Origin: Mycobacterium kubicae
GTDB taxonomy: Bacteria; Actinomycetota; Actinomycetes; Mycobacteriales; Mycobacteriaceae
Direction of reading: 5' to 3'
DNA length: 64,000 nucleotides
NCBI RefSeq assembly: GCF_015689175.1
Contig: NZ_CP065047.1
Location: 5,580,001 to 5,644,000 of the forward strand
Both the position numbers and the translations under genes were made by a program. Within the stretch, counting starts at the first letter, position 1. Each line of letters begins with the position of its first letter. Below, in pieces: positions 18,740 through 27,728 of the stretch. A model generated the notes under the pieces. That model saw only the letters and a program-made list of their open reading frames with translations, searched no databases and had not been told where the DNA came from.

Positions 18740-19002
18740 CCCGTCAAGACGGGCACTCGACAGCCGTCGGTTAAACCGCCTCAAATCCCGCCGAAATTGC
18801 TAACTAAAGCGTCAGATACAAACCGCTCATCATGCGAATTTCGCGCGAACGTGCTTTTTGATTGCAAATCCACGGCGCTGCCGTATGGGATAGCCGATCC
18901 CGGAAGGCTCTGGCCCCGACCGCCCCAGAGGTGCCCGCGGCCGGCAACCCCGTTATCGCGTCTACCTGCGACGATGAACGAGGCGCCGGACGCAGACCGG
19001 CG

Positions 19003-19137
19003 CTTATTTGACGCCGATTCAATGGCCGTCATCAACCGCTGGCGCCGAAAATAGGCAAAAAACGCCCGTGACCTGCAGAGATACCGACGGATCGATACTG
19101 CGGCCAGCTAAGCTGTAACAGAAAAGTAATGAGGAAG
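19003..19137 (+). repeat. 135-bp duplicated intergenic segment, copy 2 (candidate promoter/sRNA)
   Basis: Second copy of the segment at 18605, with no net insertion or deletion between the anchors. The putative -10 is TAAGCT, in register with TAACGT of copy 1. The sequence after the shared GTAATGAGGAAG is different but again forms a hairpin (AGGCCG at 19136-19141 with CGGCCT at 19157-19162). Confidence 0.6.
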
Positions 19138-19174
19138 GCCGCTGGGTCCGCCCCCTCGGCCTACCGCAGAACGA

Positions 19175-19525
19175 CTAGCTGACGCCGCGGCGCTTGCGCT
19201 TGTCGAAGTAGTCCGACCAGGAGACGACCTCAGGGTGCTGCTTGAGCAGTGCCCTGCGCTGGCGTTCGGTCATGCCACCCCACACACCGAACTCCACCTT
19301 GTTGTCCAGCGCATCTGCACCGCACTCCTGCATCACCGGGCAGTGCCGGCAGATGACAGCGGCCTTGCGCTGAGCTGCGCCCCGGACGAAAAGCTCGTCG
19401 GGATCGGTCGTTCGGCACAAAGCCTTCGAGACCCAGGCAATACGGTCTTCCGCCTCCACAGGGCGAAGGACATTTTGTGCGGCCGTAAGATTTGTCCGCC
19501 GGGCCGCCGGACGCTGACCTGACAC
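19175..19525 (-). CDS. whiB4: WhiB4 iron-sulfur redox regulator
   Basis: A Wbl-family protein of 116 residues that binds an oxygen- and NO-sensitive [4Fe-4S] cluster. The four ligands are Cys37, Cys59, Cys62 and Cys68, followed by the G[VI]WGG turn at 80-84 and a basic C-terminus (KRKRR) that contacts DNA. In M. tuberculosis WhiB4 acts in the oxidative stress response. I chose GTG 19525, preceded by GGAAGGAAGGG, because it gives the M. tuberculosis N-terminus. A GTG at 19600 in the same frame would add 25 residues. Confidence 0.93.
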   Translation of the reverse strand: MSGQRPAARRTNLTAAQNVLRPVEAEDRIAWVSKALCRTTDPDELFVRGAAQRKAAVICRHCPVMQECGADALDNKVEFGVWGGMTERQRRALLKQHPEVVSWSDYFDKRKRRGVS

Positions 19526-19883
19526 GAGCTGATCCCTTCCTTCCGGCCGCTGTTCGCGACCGCCCTCCTCGGGTACAGCCGATGGTGCGTAGTTAGCCAC
19601 ACTGTGCTCATCGGTGTTACCTGAATCTCACTGCGTATCTAAGTTAGGTGGTCAGGTGCCAATTGCGCAACAGTCCTATAACGGTTTTTTTGGGACGGCC
19701 GTGCAGTCTTATCCCGACCGGCCGGGGGAAACGGGTCGCGCCTGTCCCATTTTTGGCCTCTGACCTGTGACTCAGTTGCAAATAGCGCCGCTACGACGGG
19801 TCCGCGGGCGCCCTACCTGCTGAAAGAAAATTTTCCGCCTGCGCGGCGCGGTGGGGTGACAGAAGGTCGCTACTGTAGTACGC
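19526..19883. other. Divergent whiB4-ponA2 regulatory region
   Basis: 358 bp with no supported gene; it must hold the promoters of both flanking genes. A run of seven T follows CGG at 19682-19690. On the plus strand TACTGT (19871-19876) stands 7 nt before the ponA2 ATG. A TGTGA half-site at about 19765 is not part of a full CRP palindrome. Confidence 0.5.
19871..19876 (+). promoter_or_regulatory. Candidate -10 box of ponA2 (leaderless)
   Basis: TACTGT followed by 7 nt and the ATG at 19884, without a Shine-Dalgarno sequence. This spacing puts the transcription start at or next to the start codon. Confidence 0.4.
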
Positions 19884-22307
19884 ATGTCCGAGCGCCCCCC
19901 GGCCGTGATCACGGTCCTGAAGCTTGCTGGGTGCTGTCTGCTGGCCAGTATCGTCGCCACCGCCCTGATGTTCCCCTTCGCAGGCGGAGTCGGTCTCATG
20001 TCGAACCGCGCCTCGGAAGTGGTGGCGAACGGTTCCGCTCAGCTTTTGGAGGGTCAAGTGCCCGCGGTGTCGACGATGGTCGACGCCAAGGGCAACGTCA
20101 TCGCCTGGCTGTACTCCCAGCGCCGGTTCGAAGTGCCGTCCGACAAGATCGCCAACACGATGAAGCTGGCGATCGTCTCGATCGAGGACAAGCGGTTCGC
20201 CGACCACAACGGGGTGGACTGGAAAGGCACCCTGACCGGTCTGGCCGGGTACGCCTCCGGCGATGTGGACACCCGCGGCGGCTCGACCATCGAGCAGCAG
20301 TACGTCAAGAACTACCAACTGCTGGTGACCGCCCAGACCGATGCCGAGAAGCGCGCGGCCGTCGAAACCACCCCGGCGCGCAAGCTGCGTGAGATCCGGA
20401 TGGCGCTCACGCTGGACAAGACCTTCACCAAACCCGAGATCCTCACCCGCTACCTGAACCTGGTGTCGTTCGGCAACAACTCTTTCGGGGTTCAGGACGC
20501 GGCGCAGACCTACTTCGGCATCAATGCCGTCGATCTGAACTGGCAGCAGGCTGCGCTGCTGGCGGGCATGGTGCAGTCGACCAGCACGCTGAACCCCTAC
20601 ACCAACCCCGAAGGGGCGTTGGCCCGGCGCAACCTGGTGCTGGACACCATGATCGCCAACATCCCGCAGGAAGCCGACGCCTTGCGGGCGGCCAAGGCCG
20701 AGCCGCTGGGAATCCTGCCGCAGCCCAACGAATTGCCGCGCGGCTGCATCGCCGCGGGAGATCGCGCCTTCTTCTGCGACTACGTCCAGGAATATCTGTC
20801 TCGCGCCGGCATCAACAAGGAGCAGGTGGCCCGCGGCGGCTACCTCATCCGGACCACGCTGGACCCAGACGTGCAGGTCCCGGTCAAGGCGGCCATCGAC
20901 AAGTTCGCCCCGCCGACCCTGGCCGGTATCTCCAGCGTGATGAGCGTGATCCGGCCGGGCAAGGATTCGCACAAAGTGATCGCGATGGCCAGCAACCGTA
21001 AGTACGGGCTGAACACCGAAGCCGGCGAGACCATGCGTCCGCAGCCGTTCTCCCTCGTCGGCGATGGCGCGGGCTCGATCTTCAAGCTGTTCACCACCGC
21101 GGCCGCCCTGGACATGGGCATGGGCATCAACGCCCAACTCGACGTGCCACCCCGCTTCCAGGCCAAGGGGCTGGGCAGCGGTGGGGCCAAGGGATGCCCC
21201 AAGGACACCTGGTGTGTGGTCAATGCCGGCAATTACCGCGGATCGATGAATGTCACCGAAGCGCTTGCCACCTCACCCAACACCGCCTTCGCCAAGCTGA
21301 TCTCACAGATCGGAGTCGGGCGCGCGGTCGACATGGCGATCAAACTCGGGCTGCGCTCCTACGCCAACCCGGGCACCGCCCGCGACTACAACCCCGACAG
21401 CAACGAAAGCCTGGCTGACTTCGTCAAGCGGCAGAACATCGGCTCGTTCACCCTCGGGCCCATCGAGGTCAACGCCTTGGAGCTGTCCAACGTCGCCGCC
21501 ACGCTGGCCTCCGGTGGAATGTGGTGCCCGCCCAACCCGATCGACAAGCTGATCGACCGCAACGGCAACGAGGTCGCCGTCACCACCGAGACCTGCGATC
21601 AGGTCGTGCCCGAAGGGCTGGCCAACACGCTGGCCAACGCGATGAGCAAGGACGCCTCGGGCGGCGGCACCGCGTCGGGATCGGCCGGGGCCGCGGGCTG
21701 GGACCTGCCGATGTCGGGTAAGACCGGCACCACCGAAGCGCACCGCTCTTCGGGTTTCGTGGGCTTCACCAACCGCTACGCCGCGGCGAACTACATCTAC
21801 GACGACTCCACCAATCCGACCGACCTGTGTTCGGCGCCGCTGCGCCACTGCGGTGAGGGCGACCTGTACGGCGGTAACGAGCCGGCGCGCACCTGGTTCA
21901 CGGCCATGAAGCCGATCGCCTTGAACTTCGGTGAAGTGCACCTGCCGCCGACCGACCCGCGTTATGTCGACGGCTCCCCCGGCTCGCGGGTGCCCAGTGT
22001 CGTGGGTCTGGACGTGAACCAGGCCCGCCAGCGCCTCAAAGACGCCGGATTCCAGGTCGCCGACCAAACCAATTCGGTCAACAGCAGCGCCAAACTCGGT
22101 GAGGTGGTCGGAACCGCGCCCACCGGGCAGACGATCCCCGGCTCGATCATCACGATCCAGGTCAGCAACGGCATCCCGCCGCCACCGCCGCCACCGCCGG
22201 AGGGTGCGCCGGTGCCGGTCGGTTCGCAGGTGGTCGAGATTCCGGGCCTGCCGCCGATCACCATTCCATTGCTCGCGCCGCCGCCGGCCGAGCCGCCTCC
22301 TCCGTAG
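19884..22307 (+). CDS. ponA2: Bifunctional class A penicillin-binding protein PonA2
   Basis: Peptidoglycan synthase of 807 residues. A signal anchor spans residues 13-32. The GT51 transglycosylase domain follows (EDKRFADHNGVDWKG with the catalytic Glu, then RGGSTIEQQYVKN). The transpeptidase domain has the active Ser398 in GSIFK, SPNTAF as the SxN motif and KTGTTEA as the KTG motif. A single PASTA domain starts at VPSVVGLDVNQARQRL, and the tail is Pro-rich. M. tuberculosis PonA2 is needed for survival in stress and non-replicating states. Translation probably starts on a leaderless mRNA. Confidence 0.96.
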   Translation: MSERPPAVITVLKLAGCCLLASIVATALMFPFAGGVGLMSNRASEVVANGSAQLLEGQVPAVSTMVDAKGNVIAWLYSQRRFEVPSDKIANTMKLAIVSIEDKRFADHNGVDWKGTLTGLAGYASGDVDTRGGSTIEQQYVKNYQLLVTAQTDAEKRAAVETTPARKLREIRMALTLDKTFTKPEILTRYLNLVSFGNNSFGVQDAAQTYFGINAVDLNWQQAALLAGMVQSTSTLNPYTNPEGALARRNLVLDTMIANIPQEADALRAAKAEPLGILPQPNELPRGCIAAGDRAFFCDYVQEYLSRAGINKEQVARGGYLIRTTLDPDVQVPVKAAIDKFAPPTLAGISSVMSVIRPGKDSHKVIAMASNRKYGLNTEAGETMRPQPFSLVGDGAGSIFKLFTTAAALDMGMGINAQLDVPPRFQAKGLGSGGAKGCPKDTWCVVNAGNYRGSMNVTEALATSPNTAFAKLISQIGVGRAVDMAIKLGLRSYANPGTARDYNPDSNESLADFVKRQNIGSFTLGPIEVNALELSNVAATLASGGMWCPPNPIDKLIDRNGNEVAVTTETCDQVVPEGLANTLANAMSKDASGGGTASGSAGAAGWDLPMSGKTGTTEAHRSSGFVGFTNRYAAANYIYDDSTNPTDLCSAPLRHCGEGDLYGGNEPARTWFTAMKPIALNFGEVHLPPTDPRYVDGSPGSRVPSVVGLDVNQARQRLKDAGFQVADQTNSVNSSAKLGEVVGTAPTGQTIPGSIITIQVSNGIPPPPPPPPEGAPVPVGSQVVEIPGLPPITIPLLAPPPAEPPPP

Positions 22308-22364
22308 GCCTTGATCACGGCGGAGACGCGCCCCCAGTCGGCGACCGGCAGTAGCATGCCTGGC

Positions 22365-23384
22365 ATGGCTGATGCCCAGAAATCGATAGCTCGGTCTCTC
22401 CCCGGGCCGCCGCGCGGCTCGCATCGTGGCCGGGTGCTCCCCGCCTTGTTACGCACCGGTGCTGCCACGCTCGGCTCGGCGGTCGCCGGGGTAGGTTACG
22501 CCGCGCTGGTCGAGCGCAACGCATTCGTGTTGCGCGAGGTGACCATGCCGGTGTTGAGCCCGGGGTCCACGCCGTTGCGGGTGTTGCATATCAGCGATCT
22601 GCACATGTTGCCCAACCAGCGGCGCAAACAGGCGTGGCTGCGCGAGCTGGCCAGCTGGGAACCCGACCTCGTCGTCAACACCGGTGACAATCTGGCTCAC
22701 CCCAAGGCCGTTCCCGCGGTGGTTCAGACTCTTGGTGACCTATTGGGCCGCCCGGGCGTCTTCGTGTTCGGCAGCAACGACTACTTCGGGCCGCGGTTGA
22801 AGAACCCGATGAACTACCTGACCAACCCGGGACATCGCACCCGCGGCGAACCGCTGCCGTGGCAGGACCTGCGCGCGGCGTTCACCGAGCGCGGCTGGCT
22901 GGATCTCACCCATACTCGCCGCGAGTTCGAGGTGGCCGGCCTGCACATCGCCGCCGCCGGCGTCGACGACCCGCATATCGACCGGGACCGCTATGACACC
23001 ATCGCCGGCCCGGCCAGCCCCGCGGCGAATTTGCGGCTGGGGTTGACGCATTCGCCGGAACCGCGGGTGCTGGACCGCTTCGCCGCGGACGGCTACCAGT
23101 TGGTGATGGCCGGACACACCCACGGCGGACAGCTTTGCCTGCCGTTCTACGGCGCCTTGGTGACCAACTGCGGCCTGGACCGCTCTCGGGCCAAGGGCGC
23201 ATCGCAGTGGGGCGAGCACATGCGCCTGCACGTCTCGGCCGGAATCGGCACCTCACCGTATGCACCCGTGCGCTTCTGCTGCCGACCCGAAGCCACCTTG
23301 CTCACGCTGATCGCCACCCCGATGGGCGGCCGCGATTCAACCAGCAACCTGGGCCGGTCGCAGCCAAAAGTCTCGGTGCGTTGA
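22365..23384 (+). CDS. Membrane-associated metallophosphoesterase, Rv3683-like
   Basis: A calcineurin-like phosphoesterase of about 339 residues. The metal motifs appear in order: ISDLHM (DxH), NTGDNL (GD), GSNDYF (GNxx) and AGHTHGGQ (GHxH). A hydrophobic segment ([19 protein letters not shown]) near the N-terminus fits the YkuE/YaeI-type enzymes. Several starts are possible; I prefer ATG 22365 because TAGCAT at 22352-22357 is 7 nt upstream, the leaderless geometry seen elsewhere in this window. The ATG at 22356 and the GTG at 22433 are alternatives. The stop overlaps the next gene by 3 nt. Confidence 0.8.
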   Translation: MADAQKSIARSLPGPPRGSHRGRVLPALLRTGAATLGSAVAGVGYAALVERNAFVLREVTMPVLSPGSTPLRVLHISDLHMLPNQRRKQAWLRELASWEPDLVVNTGDNLAHPKAVPAVVQTLGDLLGRPGVFVFGSNDYFGPRLKNPMNYLTNPGHRTRGEPLPWQDLRAAFTERGWLDLTHTRREFEVAGLHIAAAGVDDPHIDRDRYDTIAGPASPAANLRLGLTHSPEPRVLDRFAADGYQLVMAGHTHGGQLCLPFYGALVTNCGLDRSRAKGASQWGEHMRLHVSAGIGTSPYAPVRFCCRPEATLLTLIATPMGGRDSTSNLGRSQPKVSVR

Positions 23385-24487
23385 CCGACCGGACCGACAT
23401 CGCGGTCCGCAGCCAGTCCCGCAACTGGGCGGACAACGCGGTCCGGTTGATCGAGGCCGACGCCCGCCGCAGCGCTGACACCCACCTGCTGCGCTACCCA
23501 CTGCCCACGGCATGGTCCGCCGAGGCCGACGTCGCGCTGTACCTCAAAGACGAGACCACCCACATCACCGGCAGCCTCAAGCACCGGTTGGCGAGGTCGT
23601 TGTTCCTCTACGCGTTGTGCAACGGCTGGATCCACGAGGGCACCACGGTGGTCGAAGCGTCGTCGGGGTCCACGGCGGTATCCGAGGCGTATTTCGCCGC
23701 CCTGCTCGGGCTGCCGTTCATCGCCGTGATGCCGGCCGCGACCAGCCCTACCAAGATCGCCCTGATCGAAGCACAAGGCGGCCGTTGCCATTTCGTCGAC
23801 AGCTCCCGCCAGGTCTACGCCGAAGCCGAGCGATTGGCGCACGAGACCGGCGGCCACTACGTCGACCAATTCACCAACGCCGAGCGCGCGACCGACTGGC
23901 GCGGCAACAACAACATCGCCGAGTCGATCTTCACGCAGATGCGCGACGAGACCTATCCCGTCCCCGAGTGGATCGTGGTGGGCGCGGGCACCGGCGGAAC
24001 CAGCGCCACCATCGGCCGCTACCTGCGCTACCGCCGACACGCGACCCGCTTGTGTGTGGTGGATCCGGAGAATTCGGCGTTCTTCCCCGCTTACGCCCAA
24101 GCACGCGACGACATCGTCATGCCGTCCTCGTCGCGGATCGAGGGTATCGGCCGGCCGCGCGTCGAGCCCTCGTTTCTGCCCACGGTGGTCGACCGCATGG
24201 TGTCGGTTCCCGACGCCGCCTCGATCGCCGCTGCCCGCCACGTCAGTGCGGTGCTGGGTCGCCGCGTCGGACCGTCCACCGGGACCAACCTGTGGGGCGC
24301 GTTCGGCCTGCTCGCCGAGATGGTCGCCGACGGCCGCAGCGGTTCGGTGGTGACGCTGCTCGCCGACAGCGGGGACCGGTACGCCGACACCTACTTCAGC
24401 GACGACTGGGTGAGCGCCCAGGGGCTCGATCCGTCGGGACCGGCTCGGCTACTGATCGAGTTCGAACAAACCTGCCGGTGGCCGTGA
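23381..24487 (+). CDS. PLP-dependent cysteine synthase-family enzyme, Rv3684-like
   Basis: A fold-type II PLP enzyme of 368 residues. The Schiff-base lysine is in [12 protein letters not shown], the Asn/Gly/Ser substrate loop in [14 protein letters not shown] and the phosphate-binding glycine loop in [12 protein letters not shown]. The segment [21 protein letters not shown] is typical of this actinobacterial subgroup. Family members make or break cysteine; the exact reaction is unknown. I chose TTG 23381, which overlaps the previous stop (TTGA); a TTG at 23447 is the alternative and would give the M. tuberculosis length. Confidence 0.82.
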   Translation: MTDRTDIAVRSQSRNWADNAVRLIEADARRSADTHLLRYPLPTAWSAEADVALYLKDETTHITGSLKHRLARSLFLYALCNGWIHEGTTVVEASSGSTAVSEAYFAALLGLPFIAVMPAATSPTKIALIEAQGGRCHFVDSSRQVYAEAERLAHETGGHYVDQFTNAERATDWRGNNNIAESIFTQMRDETYPVPEWIVVGAGTGGTSATIGRYLRYRRHATRLCVVDPENSAFFPAYAQARDDIVMPSSSRIEGIGRPRVEPSFLPTVVDRMVSVPDAASIAAARHVSAVLGRRVGPSTGTNLWGAFGLLAEMVADGRSGSVVTLLADSGDRYADTYFSDDWVSAQGLDPSGPARLLIEFEQTCRWP

Positions 24488-24548
24488 CCGCTTGGCCTGC
24501 GGTTTGGTGCGGCGATGGGCCGGTGCGATAGGCTGTCGTGGCTTCAAT

Positions 24549-24622
<74 letters not shown>

Positions 24623-24637
24623 CTCGTATGGACTTAC

Positions 24638-24678
24638 GTAGAAAGGCCCTGCCTAGTTGTTAGGCAGGGCCTTTCTAC
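24638..24678. terminator. Strong bidirectional intrinsic terminator
   Basis: A perfect 18-bp stem (24638-24655 with 24661-24678, ends GTAGAAAGG...CCTTTCTAC) and a 5-nt loop. It lies between tRNA-Pro on the plus strand and the small DUF6131 gene on the minus strand and can serve both. Confidence 0.9.
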
Positions 24679-24693
24679 GGTGCCGTGACGGTC

Positions 24694-24849
24694 CTAGAAC
24701 CAGACTCTGCGCCCGCCCACCGGACGCCCGACCGCTCCCAGGATCCACAAGATCACGCCGACGAGCACCAGGATGCCGCCGATCGTGTACAGAATGCTCA
24801 GGCCGGTGAAATACCCGACCACCAAGAGGATGATGCCCAAGATGATCAT
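24694..24849 (-). CDS. Small DUF6131-type membrane protein
   Basis: A 51-residue protein made of two hydrophobic segments (MIILGIILLVVGYF and ILYTIGGILVLVGVILWILG) followed by a short polar tail GRPVGGRRVWF. This short double-pass layout is typical of actinobacterial DUF6131 proteins, which have no known function. AGGGG lies 9 nt before the ATG at 24849. A SigF-like promoter is about 50 nt upstream, and a strong terminator follows. Confidence 0.75.
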   Translation of the reverse strand: MIILGIILLVVGYFTGLSILYTIGGILVLVGVILWILGAVGRPVGGRRVWF

Positions 24850-24897
24850 GTCCGCAGCCCCTTTTTGAACGGTGTCTAATTAGCTGACCTCTCTGGG

Positions 24898-24923
24898 GTA
24901 CCCGGCCGGAAGCGCTTCCAATC
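24898..24923 (-). promoter_or_regulatory. SigF-like promoter (GATT-N16-GGGTAC) of the DUF6131 gene
   Basis: On the minus strand GATT (24923-24920), a 16-nt spacer and GGGTAC (24903-24898) fit the mycobacterial SigF consensus with one -35 mismatch. The predicted leader is about 40 nt. Confidence 0.4.
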
Positions 24924-24940
24924 GAAATGACTTACTGCCG

Positions 24941-25186
24941 CTAGATGACATGCGCGTGCGCCAACGAAACGACCGTCACGATCCACGCGACCGAAATGCC
25001 GAGCCCGGCCAGCGCCTCGCCGCGACCCTCTTCCCAACCCTGGATCTGGCTCAACGCGGCGATCGCGCAGATGACGCTCAGCACCACCGCGCCCACCAGC
25101 CCGAAGGCGAGCGCCGCGGATGCATAGGCATTACCGGGGCGCACCGGCGCGGTCTGGACAACGGTCGGTTCGAATGTCGCGTTCAT
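24941..25186 (-). CDS. Small membrane protein (DUF4190-like)
   Basis: An 81-residue protein with a Pro/Thr-rich N-terminus and two hydrophobic segments, AYASAALAFGLVGAVVLSVI and LAGLGISVAWIVTVVSLA, joined by a short loop containing GWEEGRGEALAG. The arrangement resembles DUF4190 proteins, but I cannot name a function. ATG 25186 is preceded by AAGGGGAA and chosen over an ATG at 25219 whose leader looks non-coding. It follows the P450 gene on the same strand at a distance of 66 bp. Confidence 0.65.
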   Translation of the reverse strand: MNATFEPTVVQTAPVRPGNAYASAALAFGLVGAVVLSVICAIAALSQIQGWEEGRGEALAGLGISVAWIVTVVSLAHAHVI

Positions 25187-25252
25187 ATCGCGGGTTCCCC
25201 TTCGCTCGCTGCGGTCCAAGACAAGACGATCGCGGTCAGCGCTTGACGGGTT

Positions 25253-26596
25253 CTAAACGGATTCTTGGAACGCTGGAAGATAGGTGACCCGGGTGCCGTG
25301 ACGGGGGGCCAGCATGATGGAGCGCCGCACGATCCGCTCGGGCTTGTCGTCGACGGCAGCAAAGTCGCCTTCGCGCAGTAAGACGTGCAGCACGGTGACC
25401 AGCTCGCGCATCGAAAAGGCCGCGCCCAGGCACCGTTTGATGCCGCCACCGAACGGGACCCACGCATAGGTCTGCGGCCGGGTCCCCAGGAATCGCTCCG
25501 GACGGAATTCGTGCGGGTTGTCGTAGATGTTCGGGTTGCGGTTGATTGCGATGATGTGGACCACGATGCGAGTGCCCGCCTCGATGCGGTATCCACCTAT
25601 CGAAAGGGGTTGCGCTGCAACGCGTGCGGTAAACGGTGCGGGCGGCCGTACCCGTAAGGTCTCGTTGATCACCGCGGTGGTGAATTCCTCCACACCGCTG
25701 ACGGCTTCCTCGCGCACCCGCTGCAGCGCCTGCGGGTGGTGCAACAGCAGATCGAGCACCCACGCCAGCGTGGTCGCGGTGGTCTCGTGCCCGGCCAGCA
25801 TCAGCGTAATCAGATCGTCGCGGATCTCGTTGTCCGACAACCCTTCACCGTCTTCGCCGCGAGCACACATGAGCAAGGCCAAGATGTCGTGCTGCGCACT
25901 GAGCTTGGGATCGTGTCTGCGTCGGGCGATCAGCGGCATGACCACTTCGTCGATCTCTCGAAAAGCGTGGGCACGCGCAGGCCACACGCGTAAGGTACCG
26001 AGCCGACGCAACGCATACCGGACCGTCAATTGCTCCGAAACTCCCAGTGTCAGAAGCCGTTCGAACGGCCGCCCCAAGCGGCGCACCTCGGCGGGGTCCT
26101 CGACGCCGAAGATGACCTTGACGATCACGTCGAGCATCAGCGACCGAGCCGCTTCCAGCATCTCGAACGGACGATCGACCGGCCAGCTGTGTATCGCTGC
26201 GCGCGTGGAGTTTTCGATGATCGGCACATAGCTGTGCAGGGCCGTGCCGTGCAGCGGCGGGGTCAGCAGTTTACGGCGTCGCAGGTGCTCGGGCTCCTCT
26301 TGCACGAACATCGATCCCGAACCGTAGATAGCCGCGGCGGGACCCACGCCTTCGCCACCGAGCAGGACGTCTGGCGGCGCGGTGAACACTTCCTTGACCA
26401 GTACCGGATCAGAGACGATGGCGACGTCACCCAGGCTCAGGATCGGCATCGTCATGATCGGACCGTAGCGACGGATCAGCCGCAGCATCCGCCGCTCACC
26501 GCCGACCAGATAGGCCAGCGCGTACGCCGCGGCGAACACGCCGCGGAACCTGCGAGGAGCGGGCAGACCCGGCGGACGACTCAGCGGGATCGCCAT
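25253..26596 (-). CDS. Cytochrome P450, CYP137-like
   Basis: A soluble haem monooxygenase of 447 residues. The I-helix oxygen-activation motif LAGHETTATT, the K-helix ExxR motif (NETLRVRPP) and the haem loop FGGGIKRCLG with ligand Cys389 are all present. Its position matches Rv3685c (cyp137) of M. tuberculosis, whose substrate is not known. No ferredoxin or reductase gene is adjacent. A 12-bp palindrome stands 11 bp before the start codon. Confidence 0.88.
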   Translation of the reverse strand: MAIPLSRPPGLPAPRRFRGVFAAAYALAYLVGGERRMLRLIRRYGPIMTMPILSLGDVAIVSDPVLVKEVFTAPPDVLLGGEGVGPAAAIYGSGSMFVQEEPEHLRRRKLLTPPLHGTALHSYVPIIENSTRAAIHSWPVDRPFEMLEAARSLMLDVIVKVIFGVEDPAEVRRLGRPFERLLTLGVSEQLTVRYALRRLGTLRVWPARAHAFREIDEVVMPLIARRRHDPKLSAQHDILALLMCARGEDGEGLSDNEIRDDLITLMLAGHETTATTLAWVLDLLLHHPQALQRVREEAVSGVEEFTTAVINETLRVRPPAPFTARVAAQPLSIGGYRIEAGTRIVVHIIAINRNPNIYDNPHEFRPERFLGTRPQTYAWVPFGGGIKRCLGAAFSMRELVTVLHVLLREGDFAAVDDKPERIVRRSIMLAPRHGTRVTYLPAFQESV

Positions 26597-26606
26597 GAAG
26601 GCGACG

Positions 26607-26618
26607 CTAGTGCACTAG
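26607..26618. promoter_or_regulatory. Palindrome upstream of the P450 gene, possible operator
   Basis: CTAGTGCACTAG is a perfect 12-bp palindrome, overlapping a second one (CACTAGTG). Its position 11-22 bp before the start codon would suit a repressor site, but no regulator gene is adjacent. Confidence 0.35.
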
Positions 26619-26666
26619 TGCCCGACCAGAGCGTCGACAAGCCGTTATGCCGCCGGCCACGGCACC

Positions 26667-26969
26667 TCAGCTGCAGTCGGCGCAGACAAAGCGCCCGTTC
26701 GCCGAGCTGCGCAGGCGGCTGCGGTGCTGCACCAAAAAGCAGCACGAGCAAGTGAATTCATCGGCGCGCTTGGGAACAACCGCAACGGACAATTCTTCGC
26801 CGGTCAGGTCGCCATCGGGTAGCTCGAAGAACGGGACGTCGTTGGGATCTTCATCCACGACCGCCGTGGACATGCCAGGTAAAGAGGAACCCAAGTCGCG
26901 TAGGGCGGCCCCGTCGCCGGCGTCCGGGTCTGACACGCGGCGTGCGTCGTAATCGCTAGCAGTAGTCAT
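26667..26969 (-). CDS. DUF4193-family protein, Rv2699c-like paralogue
   Basis: A 100-residue acidic protein. The C-terminal half contains PDGDLTGEELSVAVVPKRAD, then the cysteine cluster TCSCCFLVQHRSRL and CADC. This is the pattern of DUF4193 proteins, which are ubiquitous in actinobacteria (Rv2699c in M. tuberculosis) and probably bind zinc; the function is unknown. The ATG at 26969 has a strong Shine-Dalgarno (GGGAGG). Weak SigF-like elements (GTGT-N16-GGGTAC) end at 27034. Confidence 0.85.
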   Translation of the reverse strand: MTTASDYDARRVSDPDAGDGAALRDLGSSLPGMSTAVVDEDPNDVPFFELPDGDLTGEELSVAVVPKRADEFTCSCCFLVQHRSRLRSSANGRFVCADCS

Positions 26970-27104
26970 AGGGGTTCCTCCCTGCTGTGTGCCCGGGTCA
27001 CACACCCCACTGTGGTCACCCGTGGCTCAGGCAGTACCCCATTCAGAAACGATCCACACCCGCCAGCATCAGAAAATTGACAGCGAAACCGGCGCGTAGG
27101 GCCG

Positions 27105-27431
27105 TTAATTCGTGGTGAAGCGCAGGCTTGGCCACCCGCCGGCGAAAGAGGTGGCATCGGCCGACGAACCCTCGACCGGTTGCCTGGTTGGGAACGAAGC
27201 CCCGTGGTCCCGATGGCCGATCAAGGCCAGCCCCAGCCACGGCGCCATGACCGCGGCGACCAACGCCACTGCGGCGACGGCGGTATGTCCCGTCACCAAG
27301 GCCACGATGCCGGCCACCAAGCCGAGTGCCCACGCACCGGCGGTGATCAGGCCGGGGATGCTCACACCGCTGGTAGCCGCTTCGTCAGCCGCGTGGGCAC
27401 AACGAGCTGCGCCGTGTCCGGTGTAAACCAT
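27105..27431 (-). CDS. Unrecognised small membrane protein
   Basis: A 108-residue protein. The N-terminal 20 residues are rich in His, Cys and Ala (YTGHGAARCAHAADEAA). Two or three hydrophobic segments follow (LITAGAWALGLVAGIVALVT and AAVALVAAVMAPWLGLALIG), and the C-terminal tail is polar. ATG 27431 has GGGAG 7 nt upstream; an open frame continues upstream without a better start. I do not recognise the family. It is transcribed away from the isochorismatase gene; the 297 bp between them are AT-richer than the surroundings and hold no gene. Confidence 0.55.
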   Translation of the reverse strand: MVYTGHGAARCAHAADEAATSGVSIPGLITAGAWALGLVAGIVALVTGHTAVAAVALVAAVMAPWLGLALIGHRDHGASFPTRQPVEGSSADATSFAGGWPSLRFTTN

Positions 27432-27728
27432 GACTACTCCCAGCAAATACCACTGCAAACCGGCGGGGCCGGCTCGAAAACCGTTACGAACTCTGGGCAG
27501 TCCCGATTGCTGCCGCACAACGACTATATCCTGTGGATACAGTTGTTCAGTTCGCTATTTTTGCTACATCGCCGCGGGCTTGCGTGTAGGCCGTGCTCGA
27601 CCACCACTCACCAGCGGTAACGTACTTCGCGGGCATACCCGATGACCTTGCTGTTCAAACATGGGCGTTCTAATGTCGGGACGCCTTGGCGGCGCGCAGC
27701 CAATTCCGGACGGGTGGAGGGCGCAAAG

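Larger units (their letters stand above)
18481..19174. other. 694-bp intergenic region between the Get3-like operon and whiB4
   Basis: No protein-coding gene is supported here. The region contains a duplicated segment of 135 bp (listed separately). A third, shorter and decayed relative near 18518-18580 keeps CTTATTGACGCCGA, TGACCTG and CGGCTAAG in the same order. Two AACCGGT palindromes follow the stop codon of the ATPase gene at 18483-18500. Small RNA genes or promoters are the likeliest content. Confidence 0.5.

Noticed and set aside
19760..19790. A CRP binding site in front of ponA2
   Set aside because: Only one TGTGA half-site is present; the partner half reads TTGCAA and does not complete TGTGA-N6-TCACA.
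23135..23380. An N-terminal extension of the cysteine-synthase-like protein overlapping the metallophosphoesterase gene
   Set aside because: The extension reads as the other frame of the conserved GHTHGGQ region, and a TTG overlapping the stop at 23381 explains the start.
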